A stretch of 64,000 bases of DNA from Cheiracanthium punctorium (taxonomy: Eukaryota; Arthropoda; Arachnida; Araneae; Cheiracanthiidae): positions 124,001 to 188,000 of the forward strand of contig JAWZYV010002480.1 in the NCBI GenBank assembly GCA_038373885.1, written 5' to 3'. A model generated the notes under the pieces. It worked only from the letters and a program-made list of their open reading frames with translations, did not search any database and had not been told where the DNA came from. The translations under genes were made by a program, and so were the position numbers. Each line of letters opens with the position of its first letter. Position 1 is the stretch's first letter. Shown here one piece after another: positions 24,586 to 36,440 of the stretch.

Positions 24586-25741
24586 TCCAAGCAATGGACA
24601 GAAATGTCACTCGTAAAAAATAATTGAATAATCTTTAAATCGACACTTTTAATCAAAATATCGTGTGCATGCGTAAACAGAGCGGAAATTTATTTTTTTA
24701 GGTAAAAGAAAAAGATTTCATTACTACAAAATAGGCCTAATTTAGAGTTTAGGCAAAGAGTAAAGTGACTAGTTTAGCAAGTTCTGGTATTTTGAGCTGA
24801 TAAATTGTGTAGAGGGTTTTTTTTTCTATTTAAAAAAGTGGTTAGCAATTTTTTAAACATTTTTTTTTTCTTTTTTTAAATCATCACTGAAAAAAGCTTC
24901 TAAAATCTCGTTATTCTGTTTCGGGTAAAATAATTACAACAATAAAGTGTTACAGGGTGTCGACAGATCTAGGAAATCATGGAAAAATCAGGGTACTTTA
25001 TCTATCTGGGAAAATCATGGAAATATCAGGGAATTTTGTAAAAATATTTAAAAATCAGGGAACTTTCGATTTTGCCTAGTGAACTAGATCGTTTTTAGTT
25101 GTCAATCAGTGTCTGACTCTCGGCTCCGTTCCGGATCATACGATACTCAACTGATGCAGACATTTTAGGAATCCGAAAACTAGAATACAGATCATACGAG
25201 AACATAGAAATATGAATCCGAGACTCAAGTGATGTAGGTACTATCACTATACGAATCCGAAAAAGCGCATGCATTCGGACTCGTTATAAGATACGGATCA
25301 TACTAGAAACCAGATCTGCGAATCATATCTGCATGTGAATCAATTTCGCATGTGAATTGCTTCCTCAATAAAGTCATAGGTAAAATGAATGGTAAAATAT
25401 GACTGTACTGTTGTGTTTTTTTAAGTGATGGGACATTTGAGTGATGCCTGCCAAGCTCCCCCACAAGACAGTCTCTGCTTATTGCTTTGTGCCAACTGAA
25501 GTCGTCTGCACAGCATTTCCACAAAGAACAATGTATTTAAATTTTATTTTGTTAATTTAAAGTGTATATTTTAAAAATATTCTTCGAATTTTTTTAATCT
25601 TACACCGTGCATTTATTTTTTTCGGGTTATTATGTAATTGTTCCGATTTCACTCCAAGGGAGGCGACCTTGCAATAATCCGCCACTGTTTCACTCGTATT
25701 TAAATTTATCTTTATCTTGAAGGTCATTATATTTGAAATGG

Positions 25742-26656
25742 CCCAGACAGCACATAAGCTTAAATCAAGTTTGACATTTCTTTGAATTTGATGTATTAAT
25801 ACAAGCTTGACAGTTCAATTCATTTTAAGGTTGCAGCAAGCTTGGGGAAGTCATTTGAACTGTCAAGCTTGAATACAACTTGATTACTGCTTGGTTTGGA
25901 AAGCCACATCCACATAACAAAAAATTTATCATCAGTCATAAATATACTTGACCATAGAATTAAAAAATAAAAGATTCTATATTTCCAAATATGGAAATTC
26001 TTCAAAATAAAATACAATTATACTACGAAATTGATTTCAAAATCAGTCATTTGTCTCGATTTTGGCCAGTACTGCCCAACATGAGTGTCGCGATATTGAA
26101 AGTTTTAAAACGTGTGCTGCTGTTAAGTTTATATTATGTTTATTTCCCTATTAGTAGAGTCTCTAAATCACACATAACATTATTTTAATTTTGATGCATC
26201 CCATGGAAAAATAAAAGAAACAGATAACACTTCGGCCACTTATCGATCTGTCCAGAAAACGGCGTGACAACCGTAACAGTCACTTCAAACTTTAGTCATA
26301 GCACCGCGAGGCAGATTGGCGGAACGGTTAGTATGCTGGCTTCCCAGCCCATAGTTCCCGAGTTCGATCGCGGACGCTTGATGGAAACAGATTAAAATTA
26401 CAGCATAGAGGGGGAAAATGCGTGGAAAAATAAAATATGTGGGGCGAGTTCGCCGACGGGCGCCCCGTTTATTTAGAAAAATTTTTAAGCTTGAAATTAA
26501 GCTTGCTATGTCAAACTTAATGCAAGCTGGGCAAGTGTAAACTTGAACACTTGATTCAAGCTTGCATTAAGCTTACACGCTTGAAATTTTCAAGCTTAAT
26601 TCAAGTTTACTGACTTGATAAATCAGGCTTACTGCAAGTTTGATGTGCTGTCTGGG
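25742..26656. mobile_element. CAAGCTTG-rich composite element, copy A
   Basis: Ends CCCAGACAGCACA and TGTGCTGTCTGGG are inverted repeats. Both subterminal 200-bp zones are packed with CAAGCTTG/AAGCTT-type repeats. The middle holds a tRNA-like sequence (26309-26380) and the body GTGACAACCGTAACAGTCAC. Copy B (29394-30641) carries the same sequence in the opposite orientation with few differences; a 65-codon frame at 25991-26188 differs at only two residues from its twin. No target duplication was found, so the superfamily is open. Confidence 0.82.
26309..26380 (+). repeat. tRNA-like core (SINE head) in copy A
   Basis: An A-box-like TGGCGGAACGG at about 26317, a GCTGG-CTTC-CCAGC hairpin and a B-box-like GAGTTCGATCGC are spaced as in tRNA. 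The anticodon loop is too short and the acceptor stem does not pair, so I call it tRNA-derived, not a functional tRNA gene. Confidence 0.6.
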
Positions 26657-26884
26657 GGGTGTCATAAAATAATGTTTCCTGTTTATTTTAATGTTTTTCA
26701 GAAATTTAAAATATCAGCACTTCGAATTGTCATTTTTAGTTTGCATTTCCGGATATTTTTTGGCGCTTATTACAGGAATGCTGGTGAATGGGGAATTCTA
26801 AGAATTGAATAAAAAAGAAAAAAAAACCTCGGTAAATAAGACGATTTAACAGTTCCTCTAGAATAAGCCTGTGTAAGTGTCAAA

Positions 26885-28954
26885 TCTTATAAATAAAAAT
26901 GAAATTCTGTTTGTTTGTTTGTTTGTTTGTGGATTTGATTCGTATACAAATCCACAAAAACGGACCTATCGGCCTGAAATTTAGCACAGATATGTAAAAT
27001 AATATAGAATAAATCGTAGTCCACTTTAAAACTTTGAAAGTCCACCCGTTCCCGGAATTTAAGAGATTTTTTATGCTCTTCACGCAAAAATCTTTCCGTA
27101 ATTGTAACCCCTGTAGTGAAAAAAGTGTAAAATACGGATCGTGGTTGCCGTGTGTGGCGATTTTGCCGAATAAAATGTTTTAAATTCTCAAAGTAAAAAT
27201 AAAAGAATAATAATGATTTTTTTTTTTTTTGTTAGTTTATAATCGTAAGGTTATTTTTTTTTAAAATTATAATATCGTGTGCATGGGAAATCGGAGCAGG
27301 AATGAAATGTTTTATACGCAAAACAATAAGAATTGAAGATTTCCGAGGCTAATAGGTATATTTTTTTAGTTTGGCGAAAAAATAAAATGGCTCAAATGCC
27401 GATTTTGAGAAAGTGAGTTCTAGCGGTTTGCACAGATTTCAGCTTGGCGCAATTTATTGAGAGCTTAAGGAAATAGATTTTTGAAAACAAGTGCAAAGGT
27501 TTTATTAGAATACAGCGTTAAATTTTAATGATCCGTGAAGAAATAATGCAGTTGTTAAGGGATTTCAAGCGATCTATCTCCAGAATTCTCGCCAAATGAG
27601 TATATTGATATAAATTGGGGAATTCCGCCAAATTTCAGAAAATTGAAATCTTCTTATTTAGTACATCGGAGTAACGATGAATAAAACACGTTATAGTTGA
27701 TAATTTTAAAAAATTCGGCTGTATTAAGGGATTCCACTTTTCAAATAAAGACATGCTTTACTTTTTCGCGGTCGAACCATTTCCCATATTGATTGCTGCT
27801 AAGTCAGTGCTTCCAATGATTTCCTGAAAAAACGCTTGCAAAATGGCGTATGTTGGCACTTTGGCGAGGCTTAGATTTGAAACTGGATTTTATTTGAGAC
27901 TGGGATATATAATGACACTGGTTATAGATAAAAAGGAATGTTGGTATGTGTGTATGAGGTTGAAAAACTCCAGCACCGATGAGCACCGTTGCACCATGAA
28001 ATTTGGTTGACCTAAGTCTTTTATCATGGAGAAGCTTTTTATGCTATCCGTTTTCCTCTAACTTGCCACCAGGTGGCGCAGCAGAACGTCAAATTCTATT
28101 CCGTTTAGCCGTTTACTATGCGAATATCGTCCAACCGATTTCGATGAAATTTGGTACACGCGGATATTAGAACACGGAGAATATTTTTCAGTATCTATTT
28201 TGCTGTAACTTGCCGCTAAATGGCGCTGCAACGCATCAACTTCTATACCGTTCGACCAATCGGCATAAAATTTCTTATACTTACACATTTCAGCACGTAG
28301 AATATATTCTATCTGTGTTCCTTTTGATGTTACTCACCACTAGATGGCACTGCAATGCATTATTATTGTAACTCGCCACTAGATGACACTGCAGCAGGCC
28401 AAATTCTTGACCATTCAAACGGTCGCTATGAAAATCAGTATACATAGCTATTTGAACAATGAGAATATTTTGGCGTTATCCATTTTGTTATAACTCGCCA
28501 CTTGACGGCACTGTTGCAAATCATTACTTTAATTAACCACTAGATGGCGCTGCAGTGTATCACTTCTTGACTATGCAACTGATCGCTATGAAAATAGGTA
28601 TACATAGATATTTGAACACGGGGAAGAGTTTCGCGTTAGATGTCGCGTCAACACATGAACTTCAGGGCTGTTCAGCCGATCGTCCTGAAATTTCGTATTC
28701 ATCGATATCTGAATGCGAAGAATATTTTTGCCGTATCCGTTTTGCTAAAACTCGGCACTAGATTGCGCTACGCCGCATGGCCTTCTGCGCCGTACAAACG
28801 ATTGCCTTGAAATTCGGTATGCATGGTTATTGAACACAATATAATGCGATATCCATTTTGCTATATCTCTTTATTACAATGAATAGTAATCACCACAAAT
28901 CGTAATATCAAAAAGTCCATTCATTCCCGTGCGAAGAACGGGTACTTCAGCTAG
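26885..28954 (+). mobile_element. Helitron, non-autonomous (2070 bp)
   Basis: It starts TCTTATAAATAAAAATGAAA after an A (26884). It ends with the hairpin CCCGTGCGAAGAACGGG, then TACTTCAG-CTAG, then T (28955). A 5'-TC, a hairpin about 10 bp before 3'-CTAG and insertion between A and T are the Helitron hallmarks. No Rep/helicase frame is present. The inside has (GTTT)n at about 26909-26931 and, from 28041 to 28880, irregular repeats around CTAGATGGC(A/G)CTGCA. The end sequences match those of the Helitron at 44462. Confidence 0.88.
28041..28880 (+). repeat. irregular tandem repeats inside Helitron
   Basis: About eight degenerate units each contain a GCCACTAGATGGCGCTGCA-like phrase (28072, 28218, 28343, 28383, 28505, 28543, 28638, 28761), a CGCTATGAAAAT phrase and ATTTGAACAC. 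Spacing varies from about 40 to 146 bp. They replace the 156-bp units seen in the sister Helitron. Confidence 0.65.
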
Positions 28955-29393
28955 TAACTTATAAAAACTATAGACAAATAAAAATAAATAAAGCGCTCGA
29001 AATGAAAACAAAAACTCAATTATTTTTAAACTAATAGTGCAGTAGGGGACCCCGAATCCGGAACATTTTCTATTTACCAAGTAAATATTTATTTTTTTAT
29101 TTTCTTAACAAATTAAACAAACAAACAAAAAAAGAACGCAGTGCTTTTTTTTATTTATTTCACTTTTATTATATCTCAGTATTACATTAATTTTAGATCT
29201 TGCGAGGTAATTTTCGGTTTCTCGTTATGACTTGTCCCCTCCAAAACGAGAGAAACATAAAACGAGGAAACTTTCTGCTATATATTGTCTTTTAGTGTTC
29301 AACTAAATTTTATGTTTGGATTTATGAAACTGAACTACAATTTTATTTTATTCATATTAAGTATTTTTGTGGTTTTCTATTATTTGTTTCCCT

Positions 29394-30641
29394 CCCAGAC
29401 AGCACAGCAAACTTGCAGCAAGCTTGATTTATCAAGTCAATAAACTTGAATTAAGCTTGAAAATTTCAAGCGTGTAAGCTTAATGCAAGCTTGAATCAAG
29501 TGTTCTAGTTTACACTTGCCCAGCTTGCATTAAGCTTGACATAGCAAGATTAATTTCAAGCTTAAAAATTTTTCCTAAATACACGGGGCGCCGAACTCGC
29601 CCCACATATTTTGCCACGCATTTTCCCCTCTATGCTGAAATTTCAATTTAATTTAATCTGTTTCCATCAAGCGTCCACGGCTAGAATAGAACCTGGGACC
29701 TTTGGGTTGGGAGGCCAGCGTCCTAACCGTTCCGCAATCTGAGTCGGACTGATATGACTAAAGTTTGAACAGACTGTTACGGTTGTCACGCCGTTTTCTG
29801 GACAGATCGATAAGTGGCCGATGTGTTATCTGTTTCTTTTATTTTTCCATGGGATGCATCAAAATTAAAATAATGTTATGTGTGATTTAGAGACTCTACT
29901 AATAGGGAAATAAACATAATATAAACTTAACAGCAGCACACGTCTTAAAACTTTCAATATTGCGACACTCATGTTGGGCAGTACTGGCCAAAATTGAGAC
30001 AAACGACTGATTTTGAAATCAATTTCGTAGTATAATTGTATTTTATTTTGAAGAATTTCCATATTTGGAAATATAGAATCTTTTTTTTTATTCTGTGGTC
30101 AAGTACATTTATGACTGATGATAAATTATTTTGTAGCGACCGGATTGCGCCTCATTCTACCACCCATAAAGTGAAGTATATTAACTAACTAAATTGTGTT
30201 AATTATATTAATTTTTTTTAGGGCTAATTAATTAGTTAATGGAATTACTAATGTTAATTAGATGTAAATAAAACTAAAACTCCCCTCGTGTTACACTTCA
30301 GAGGGGCTTATCCCATTCATTCCTTCCCCTTGCGATAATAAAATAAAACATTTGTGCGTTGTAATTTTGTGCGATAATAAAATAAAAGACAACTTTTACG
30401 AACCTTTCTTTATTTAATATGACCAATTTGAGAAAACGCTAGACTTTTCACTGTCCATTCTCCTTCTCACCTACAGCGACAGATGGCGCCATCAGCGCAA
30501 TAGCAATAATCAAGTTGTATTCAAGTTTGACAGTTCAAAATGACTTCTGCAAGCTTAAAATGGATTAAACTGTCAAGCTTGTATTAATACGTCAAATTCA
30601 AAGAAATGTCAAGCTTGATTTAAGCGTATGTGCTGTCTGGG
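29394..30641. mobile_element. CAAGCTTG-rich composite element, copy B (inverted)
   Basis: Same ends as copy A (CCCAGACAGCACA at 29394, TGTGCTGTCTGGG ending 30641) and same content in reverse order. It differs by an extra segment of about 370 bp (about 30134-30505), beginning AGCGACCGGATTGCGCC and ending AGATGGCGCCATCAGCGC, absent from copy A. The reversed tRNA-like core lies at about 29665-29750. Confidence 0.82.
29665..29750 (-). repeat. tRNA-like core (SINE head) in copy B
   Basis: On the minus strand: GCGGAACGGTTAGGACGCTG, a CCTCCCA loop-like segment and the B-box-like AGGTTCTATTCT. It is the counterpart of 26309-26380 but more diverged. No intact cloverleaf. Confidence 0.55.
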
Positions 30642-30656
30642 TTATATGAAGCATTC

Positions 30657-30831
30657 CAGGCGCGTAGCCAGGAAAATTTTTCGGGGGGGGGGGGGGATAT
30701 GCACCTGGAAAATTTTTCGGAGGGGGGATATGAACTTATATGTGTATAAATGGACGGAGTTTCATCACTAATCCAAAAATTCCAGGGGGGGGGGGATATA
30801 TCCCGATATCCCCCCCCTGGCTGCGCCCCTG
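30657..30831. mobile_element. hAT MITE, family CAGGCGCGTAGCC
   Basis: Starts CAGGCGCGTAGCCAGG and ends GCTGCGCCCCTG, with the exact 8-bp duplication AAGCATTC (30649-30656 and 30832-30839). The body has AAAATTTTTCGGGGGG twice. A sister copy lies at 42201. Confidence 0.95.
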
Positions 30832-31146
30832 AAGCATTCACCTGTTGGTGCATGATACACAATGGTGATTTACATGAAAGATTATGGTATGTCTATAATT
30901 AGTTCTGAAAATTTGATAAAGATGTCAGGGAAATCAGGGAACTTTTTTTCTCAATTTCTGTAGCCACCCTGTGTTAGGCTAACTGAACTGAAACCTTAAA
31001 AACAGACTTACTTTAATTATAGAATTAACGCATTATTTTAGCTAAAATCGAAACTCACAGTTCAAAGAAAAATATACAAACAAACAAAAAAAAAAACAGA
31101 CAATCTGATACTCTTTCACATTTTAAATACGCACTAAAGTGCTATA

Positions 31147-32210
31147 CCGGGTGATTTATAATAGTTGTTAAGACTAATTTTTTAAACCGTAAGTGATCGA
31201 AACATACTTCCAATTAGAAAAATTTGTCAAATTAAGAGTAGCTTTCAGACATGGCATTTCTTTACTGGGGGTGGTATACTTATTAAAATACGAAAATTAA
31301 TTTTTATACGGTCCCTCCTTTCCTACCCTTTATATTTAGAAGAATGTTGCTCTTCGCCTAAGAAAATTAATAAAATAAATCCCGTGTCTCTACGTGGAAT
31401 AGTTTCCGAGATATATCATTTTAAAAATTTTGGCATTTGTCGCCAAGCAATAAGGAGATGTCTCCTAAGTGAAAAAAATGTAATTACTTTTCAACTGACG
31501 TTAGTGTATGTTACTAGTCATTCGATAGACACAACTGACCCCCCCCCCCAAATCCTAATTTAGCTAGAATTTTCCTGTAAAGCATGTTTGGCAATTTCTA
31601 GTGAAAGTTACCACACCATAGTAACCTACACCATTATTTTATCATTCTCTTTTACACTTTAAAATTCCTTCTATAGAAGCGTGATGTAGTGAGTGGGCGA
31701 TCCGCCCCCCCCCTAAAAGACTAAATTATCGCTAATTTCAAAAAGCAGTACCGATCATTTTAGGTAAAGCTGTACCTATTAATTCCACACATTTGAAAGC
31801 CTTTAACTGCTTTTCCCAACAATGGGATCTTTATTTATCTTTTATCAATTCATAGTTGGCCCCTTAAAGAAAAGATTTTTTTTTCCCTGAAAACTAACGC
31901 CAACACAGTAGATAAAGTGGTGTAAGTCATCAGTTTCAAAATTAATTTTCTCGCTATTTCACTAGAGACACGGGATTTGTTTTATTAATTTTCTTAAGCG
32001 AAGAGCAACATTCTTCTAAATATAAAGGGTAGGAAAGGAGGTACCGTATAAAAATTTAATTTCGTATTTTGATATATATACAACCCCTAATAAAAAAAAG
32101 CCATATCTCAAAGCTACTCTTAATTTGACGAACTTTTCTAATTGGAAGTATGTTTGGATTACTTACGGTTTAAAAAATAATCGCCTTAACATCTATTTTG
32201 AATCACCCGG
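31147..32210. mobile_element. mariner-like MITE with 250-300 bp inverted repeats
   Basis: Ends CCGGGTGATTTATAATAG and the inverted CTATTTTGAATCACCCGG are flanked by TA (31145-31146 and 32211-32212). The arms match over some 250-300 bp, for example CCTTTATATTTAGAAGAATG at 31330 against its complement near 32005. No transposase is present. The closest relative in this window is the 23050 element. Confidence 0.88.
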
Positions 32211-34190
32211 TATATTAAAAGCTTATCATAATCCGTGCGTCTTCCCTATTTTCTTCTCTTATTACATATTAAGTTCAAAAATGTATCATTATTCATGTGC
32301 GTGCCATATCTTTCTTCCCTTGTTCCCTAAAATACGTCTTTGGAAACGAAATTTATCTTAAAATCGCCCATTAAAACTGTTTTACAATTTCCGCCAAGAA
32401 TATTCCAACTGTACTTCACCATTTTAAATACTGTTTGCAATGTGCATCATAATTCATGAGTGTGCCGTGTTTGACTTTCTCGAGTTGATTTCTACTTTAA
32501 CTCCCCGACTCCCGCCAAGCTCCAAGGTGGCAATAATTAAACATAAGCAGTTACCATGACGATTTTTTGTATTTATGTGGCAACCGTAATTTAGAATTAA
32601 AATGGCAATTTGGAACAACATGTAAGTACAGCATTCCCTTACTTATTTATTTATTTTGGGTTACCATTAAAGTTTTTTTAATAATTAAGCGCCTTCAAAT
32701 TCCTTAACAGGTGCGTTTATCTACAGGTACAGGTGCGTGCGTATTCTTAGTTATTCTCGTAAATCTCAAACTTTAATTTATTCATATCATATTAATAATC
32801 TTCCCTTATTTCGTTCGGATTCCATAACTGATTTGGGCGTTGTTTTTGACAGGAAACTTGAGTTTTCAATCCATATCAATAGCATTATCTCTAAAGCTTA
32901 CAAAAAACTTGGTTTTCTTAAGTGCAAAACTAAAGAATTTTCTAACCTTCATGCATTAAAAATCTTATACTTTAGTTTGATACGCTCTAATCTTGAATAT
33001 TGTAATCTTATTTGGGATCCGTATTATAAAAATAAAATGAAAATTCTTGAGCGGGTGCAGACTCAGTTTACTCGTTATTTATATTACAAAAGTAATCCTA
33101 TTTACATTCCGAATATTTCTTCATCTTACTTGAGAAGTATTTTTGGTCTTCCTAGTTTAAGTTCTCGTCGTGATCTATTTTGTTTATTATTTTTTTATAA
33201 AGTTGTCAATAATATGGTAGACTGCAGTGATATTCTTCAAAGTATTTGTGTAAATGTACCGAACAGGTCTCTTCGTAATAGCCATTTATTTGTGGGTCCA
33301 ATTATAAAATATAATTACATATACTTTTCGTTATATAAATTTTATAAAATTTATAAGAAGTTTTCTTTGGATTTGGATATTTTTAACATGTCTTTTAAAG
33401 TCTTCAGAGTTAAGTGTTTTGAACTTTTGCACTCATGACTGGTATTTATTTTATCTCTGTATTTTATCTTTTTTAATTTTGTCTTTTGTAATCTGTCCTT
33501 TTATGCATCACTGTAAATGGATTTCAATCTGTAGTGTGCATTTCTTTTATGAAATGAAATAATTTGTTCACTTTGATTTTCATCTAGTTCTTTTAGTAAC
33601 GTTGAAACTTGTGCATAACTCCTGGCGACCCATGACTGCAAAGCTTGCCAGAATGCGGGGATTTTTTAGGTTGCTGAGAGTGGGAGCATTAAAATAGGAA
33701 TTAACTTCTTTCTTGTTCCATAAAACACATCCTTGGAATCGAAATCTATCTTGAACTCGCCTCCTGAAACTGGTTTACAATCTCTGCCAATCATATCCCA
33801 TCTGTACTTCACACCCTTTTAAATACTGTTTGGAATGAGCATCATCGTGAAATCTATATTAAAATCGCCTACTAACACTATATTACAATCTTCGCCAGGC
33901 ATATTCTAACTATAATTTTCTAGTTTCTAGCCAAATTCGGAAGATACCGCCAAGCTTGGTTTGGTTTTGAAGTTATTTTTTGGTAGCAAACGTGGCGATC
34001 AATTATCAAAATTGCAAACCTTGTGCGACTTTCAACATTTTATTCTGCCCCCCACCCCCACTTTATCTGGCAAACACATTTGAAAATATCTTCACCGTGA
34101 CAATTCATGCCTACAAAACCAGTCTACAAACTCGCGCCGAAAAAAACCTGGGACTGAACGAAATAGAACCCAAGTGCTAATAAACAAGAT
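32211..34190. repeat. segmental duplication, copy 1 (about 158-bp repeats)
   Basis: The text from AAAAGCTTATCATAATCCGTG to the GAACGAAATAGAACCC phrase recurs at 35125-36440 with many point differences. Inside, a unit of about 158 bp (CATGAGTGTGCCGTGTTTG, TCCATAAAACAC, AAAATCGCCTACTAAAACT) repeats. Copy 1 is longer because a LINE (about 32706-33565) sits in it. Confidence 0.8.
32737..33438 (+). pseudogene. 5'-truncated LINE reverse transcriptase C-terminus
   Basis: This open frame of 233 aa matches the end of a non-LTR reverse transcriptase (jockey/CR1-like group). It reads ITDLGVVFDRKLEFSIHI, then LKILYFSLIRSNLEYCNLIW and ILERVQTQFTRYL, the 'thumb' region after the catalytic YxDD. The N-terminal endonuclease and the palm domain are missing, as expected of a 5'-truncated insertion. 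The 3' end has ATGAAATGAAATAA near 33550. The methionine at 32737 is only the first ATG of the surviving part. It could encode no functional enzyme. The duplicate region at 35600 lacks it, so the insertion bounds are about 32706-33565. Confidence 0.85.
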
Positions 34191-35124
34191 ATTAATAAAC
34201 TGGAAAAAAGTATTATGAACTACCCAGACAATTTTGTTGAACTGTGTAATTATGTATTCAGAAATATACTGTACAGAAATGTAACCTAATTTTCTCGACC
34301 AATTAGATGAATAAAAATCAATGGCAGTGTGATAGCTCATAATTAACTAAATACAATTTATTAATTCGCTATATTTTCATGAAAGTTATTCACATTTTTT
34401 AACTGCTCTTGCATCCGCCACTTTTCCTCAAAAACTATCCTCGCCAAAAGCAAGATCTCTAACTGAATTTAACGGCACGTCCTAACGTGCCGCTGCCGTA
34501 AATTATGTTACTATGAAACCAGCCATCTATTAAAGCTGAAATTCGTTTGCCATCGCTTTATTATTTCGCCTGTGGCATGGATTATTTCAGATATTAATCA
34601 CATTGATTTCGTGTACTAATAGTCGTTGAATATTACGCTGTGGTCGAAGAGGGGAAATTCGATTTTATATTTATGTGTATGAGGCTCATTTAATTCATTG
34701 CGTTTACTGTTCTTTTCATCCCATTACACGTCCGTGTATTTACATTAGATTATTCTCCCTTTTTAAGCTTTTTTTTATTTAACTCATATTGTATGTGTGT
34801 GTCAATCAATTTTTCGTTAACTTCCCAAGCTGAAATTTTGCGTACTAATGTATTTTTAGCTAACAGTACACGAATGAATCACAAAAACTTTTCTCTTTCG
34901 TTTAATTGCCTCACACAGTGTGTCTTGAGCGGAATCTTTTAATCAGTTTTTCGTCAATTGTCCAGTGTAACAATTTAACTGAAATTTTACATGCTTATAT
35001 ATCTTACTAACCGTACCTGAATCAATCTTTTTAAAAAAAATTCAATTTAAGTTGTTGTTAAAAAAAAAAAAAAAACTCTTTCGGATTTTCTTTTTTTTAA
35101 ATATGTACTAAAGTATTGTACATT
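34191..35124. other. spacer between the duplicated segments
   Basis: No gene. TCAATCAATTTTTCGTTAAC and flanking phrases (34803-34990) recur near 36490-36660, so the duplication may include part of this spacer. A20-type runs lie at about 35050-35075. Confidence 0.5.
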
Positions 35125-36440
35125 AAAAGCTTATCATAATTTATGCGTCATCCCTATTTTTCTTCCTTATTCCATTAACTTGCAAAATGTATCAGTATTC
35201 ATGAGTGTGCCGTATTTTCCTTCTTTGTTCCGTAAAACCCACTTTCGGAATCGAAATCTAGCTTAAAATCGCCTACTAAAACTATTTTACAATTTTCTCC
35301 ATATTACAACTATACTTCACCGTTTTAAATATTGTTTCGATTGAGCATCATAATCCATGAGTTTGCCGTGTTTGTCTTTCTTGGGTTCATTCCTACTTAA
35401 CGCCCCAACTCTTTCCAAGGTGGCTATAATTAAACATATGCAGTTACCATGGCAATTTTTTGTATTTATGTGGCAAACGTAATTTATAATTAAAATTTGG
35501 CGATTCGGAACAACCTGTAATTACAGCATTCCCTTACTTATTTATTTATTTTGGCTTGCCAATTAATGTAGTTTTAATAATTAAAGCCTATAAATTCCTT
35601 AACTGGGACGTTCAATGCTAATTTTTTCACTTTTGTTTTCATCTAATTCTTTTGGGAGCGTTAAAACGTGGGCATAACTCTTAGAGACCCAGACTGCAAA
35701 GCTCGCCAAAGTGCGGCGATTTTTTAGGTTGGTGAGAGTGGGGGCGTTAAAATAGGAATCAACTCTTTCTTGTACCATAAGACACATCTTTGGAATCGAA
35801 ATATATTAAAATCACCTCTAAAACTGTTTTACAACCTTTGCCAAGCATATTCCAACTATTCTCTTCCATTTTAAATACTGTTTGGAGTGGGCATCATTAT
35901 CCATGAGTGTGCCGTGTTTGTCTTTCTTGTTCCATTAAACATTTCTTTGGAATTGAAATCTATTCTAAAATCGCCCAGCAAAACTATTTAACAATTTTCA
36001 CCAGGCTTAGTCAAACTATACTCCACCTTTATAAATGCCATTTGGAAAGTGTATCATAATGTATGAGTGCACCGTATTTGTCTTCTCTGTTCCATAAAAC
36101 ACTTCTTCGGAATTGAAATCTATATTAAAATCGCCTACTAAAACTATTTTATAATATTTGCCAGGCATTTTCTAACTATACTCGTAATATATTTATATTA
36201 AATTGTCGCGTTTTGGCACCAAACTTAGCGATCCATTATCAAAAATTGCAAACCTTGTATGACTTTCAACATTTTATCAACGCCACGCCTCCTCCTCCCC
36301 CCTCCCACTCCACGCTATCTGGCAAACACATTTGAAAAGATCTTCATTGTGACCGTTCATATCTACAAACCTGTCTACAAGGTCGCACAGACAAAAATGC
36401 GTTGACAAAATTCTGGGATTGAGCGAAATAGCACCCTAAA
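35125..36440. repeat. segmental duplication, copy 2 (about 158-bp repeats)
   Basis: Counterpart of 32211-34190 without the LINE. CCATAAGAC/CCATTAAAC/CCATAAAAC anchors at 35775, 35932 and 36092 give a unit of 157-160 bp. The ORF at 35599-35787 lies within this repeat and has no domain. Confidence 0.8.

Larger units (their letters stand above)
24953..30971. mobile_element. composite block with CAGGGTG..CACCCTG ends
   Basis: The left end reads CAGGGTGTCGACAGA and the right end TCTGTAGCCACCCTG (inverted). TGTTA lies directly outside both (24948-24952 and 30972-30976). Phrases of the type AAATCAGGGAACTTT lie just inside both ends (about 25053 and 30933), as in a known animal repeat type. Between them are two opposed CAAGCTTG elements, a Helitron and a hAT MITE. 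The simplest reading is one old element later filled with insertions, but a 5-bp duplication could be chance. Confidence 0.5.

Noticed and set aside
25991..26188. Conserved 65-aa protein with a twin at 29865-30062
   Set aside because: The similarity is DNA-level, because both lie in copies of one non-coding element. No codon-level signal.
26309..26380. tRNA-Gly-like gene
   Set aside because: A and B boxes are present, but the anticodon loop has only four bases in the best fold and the acceptor does not pair. It is repeated inside a mobile element.
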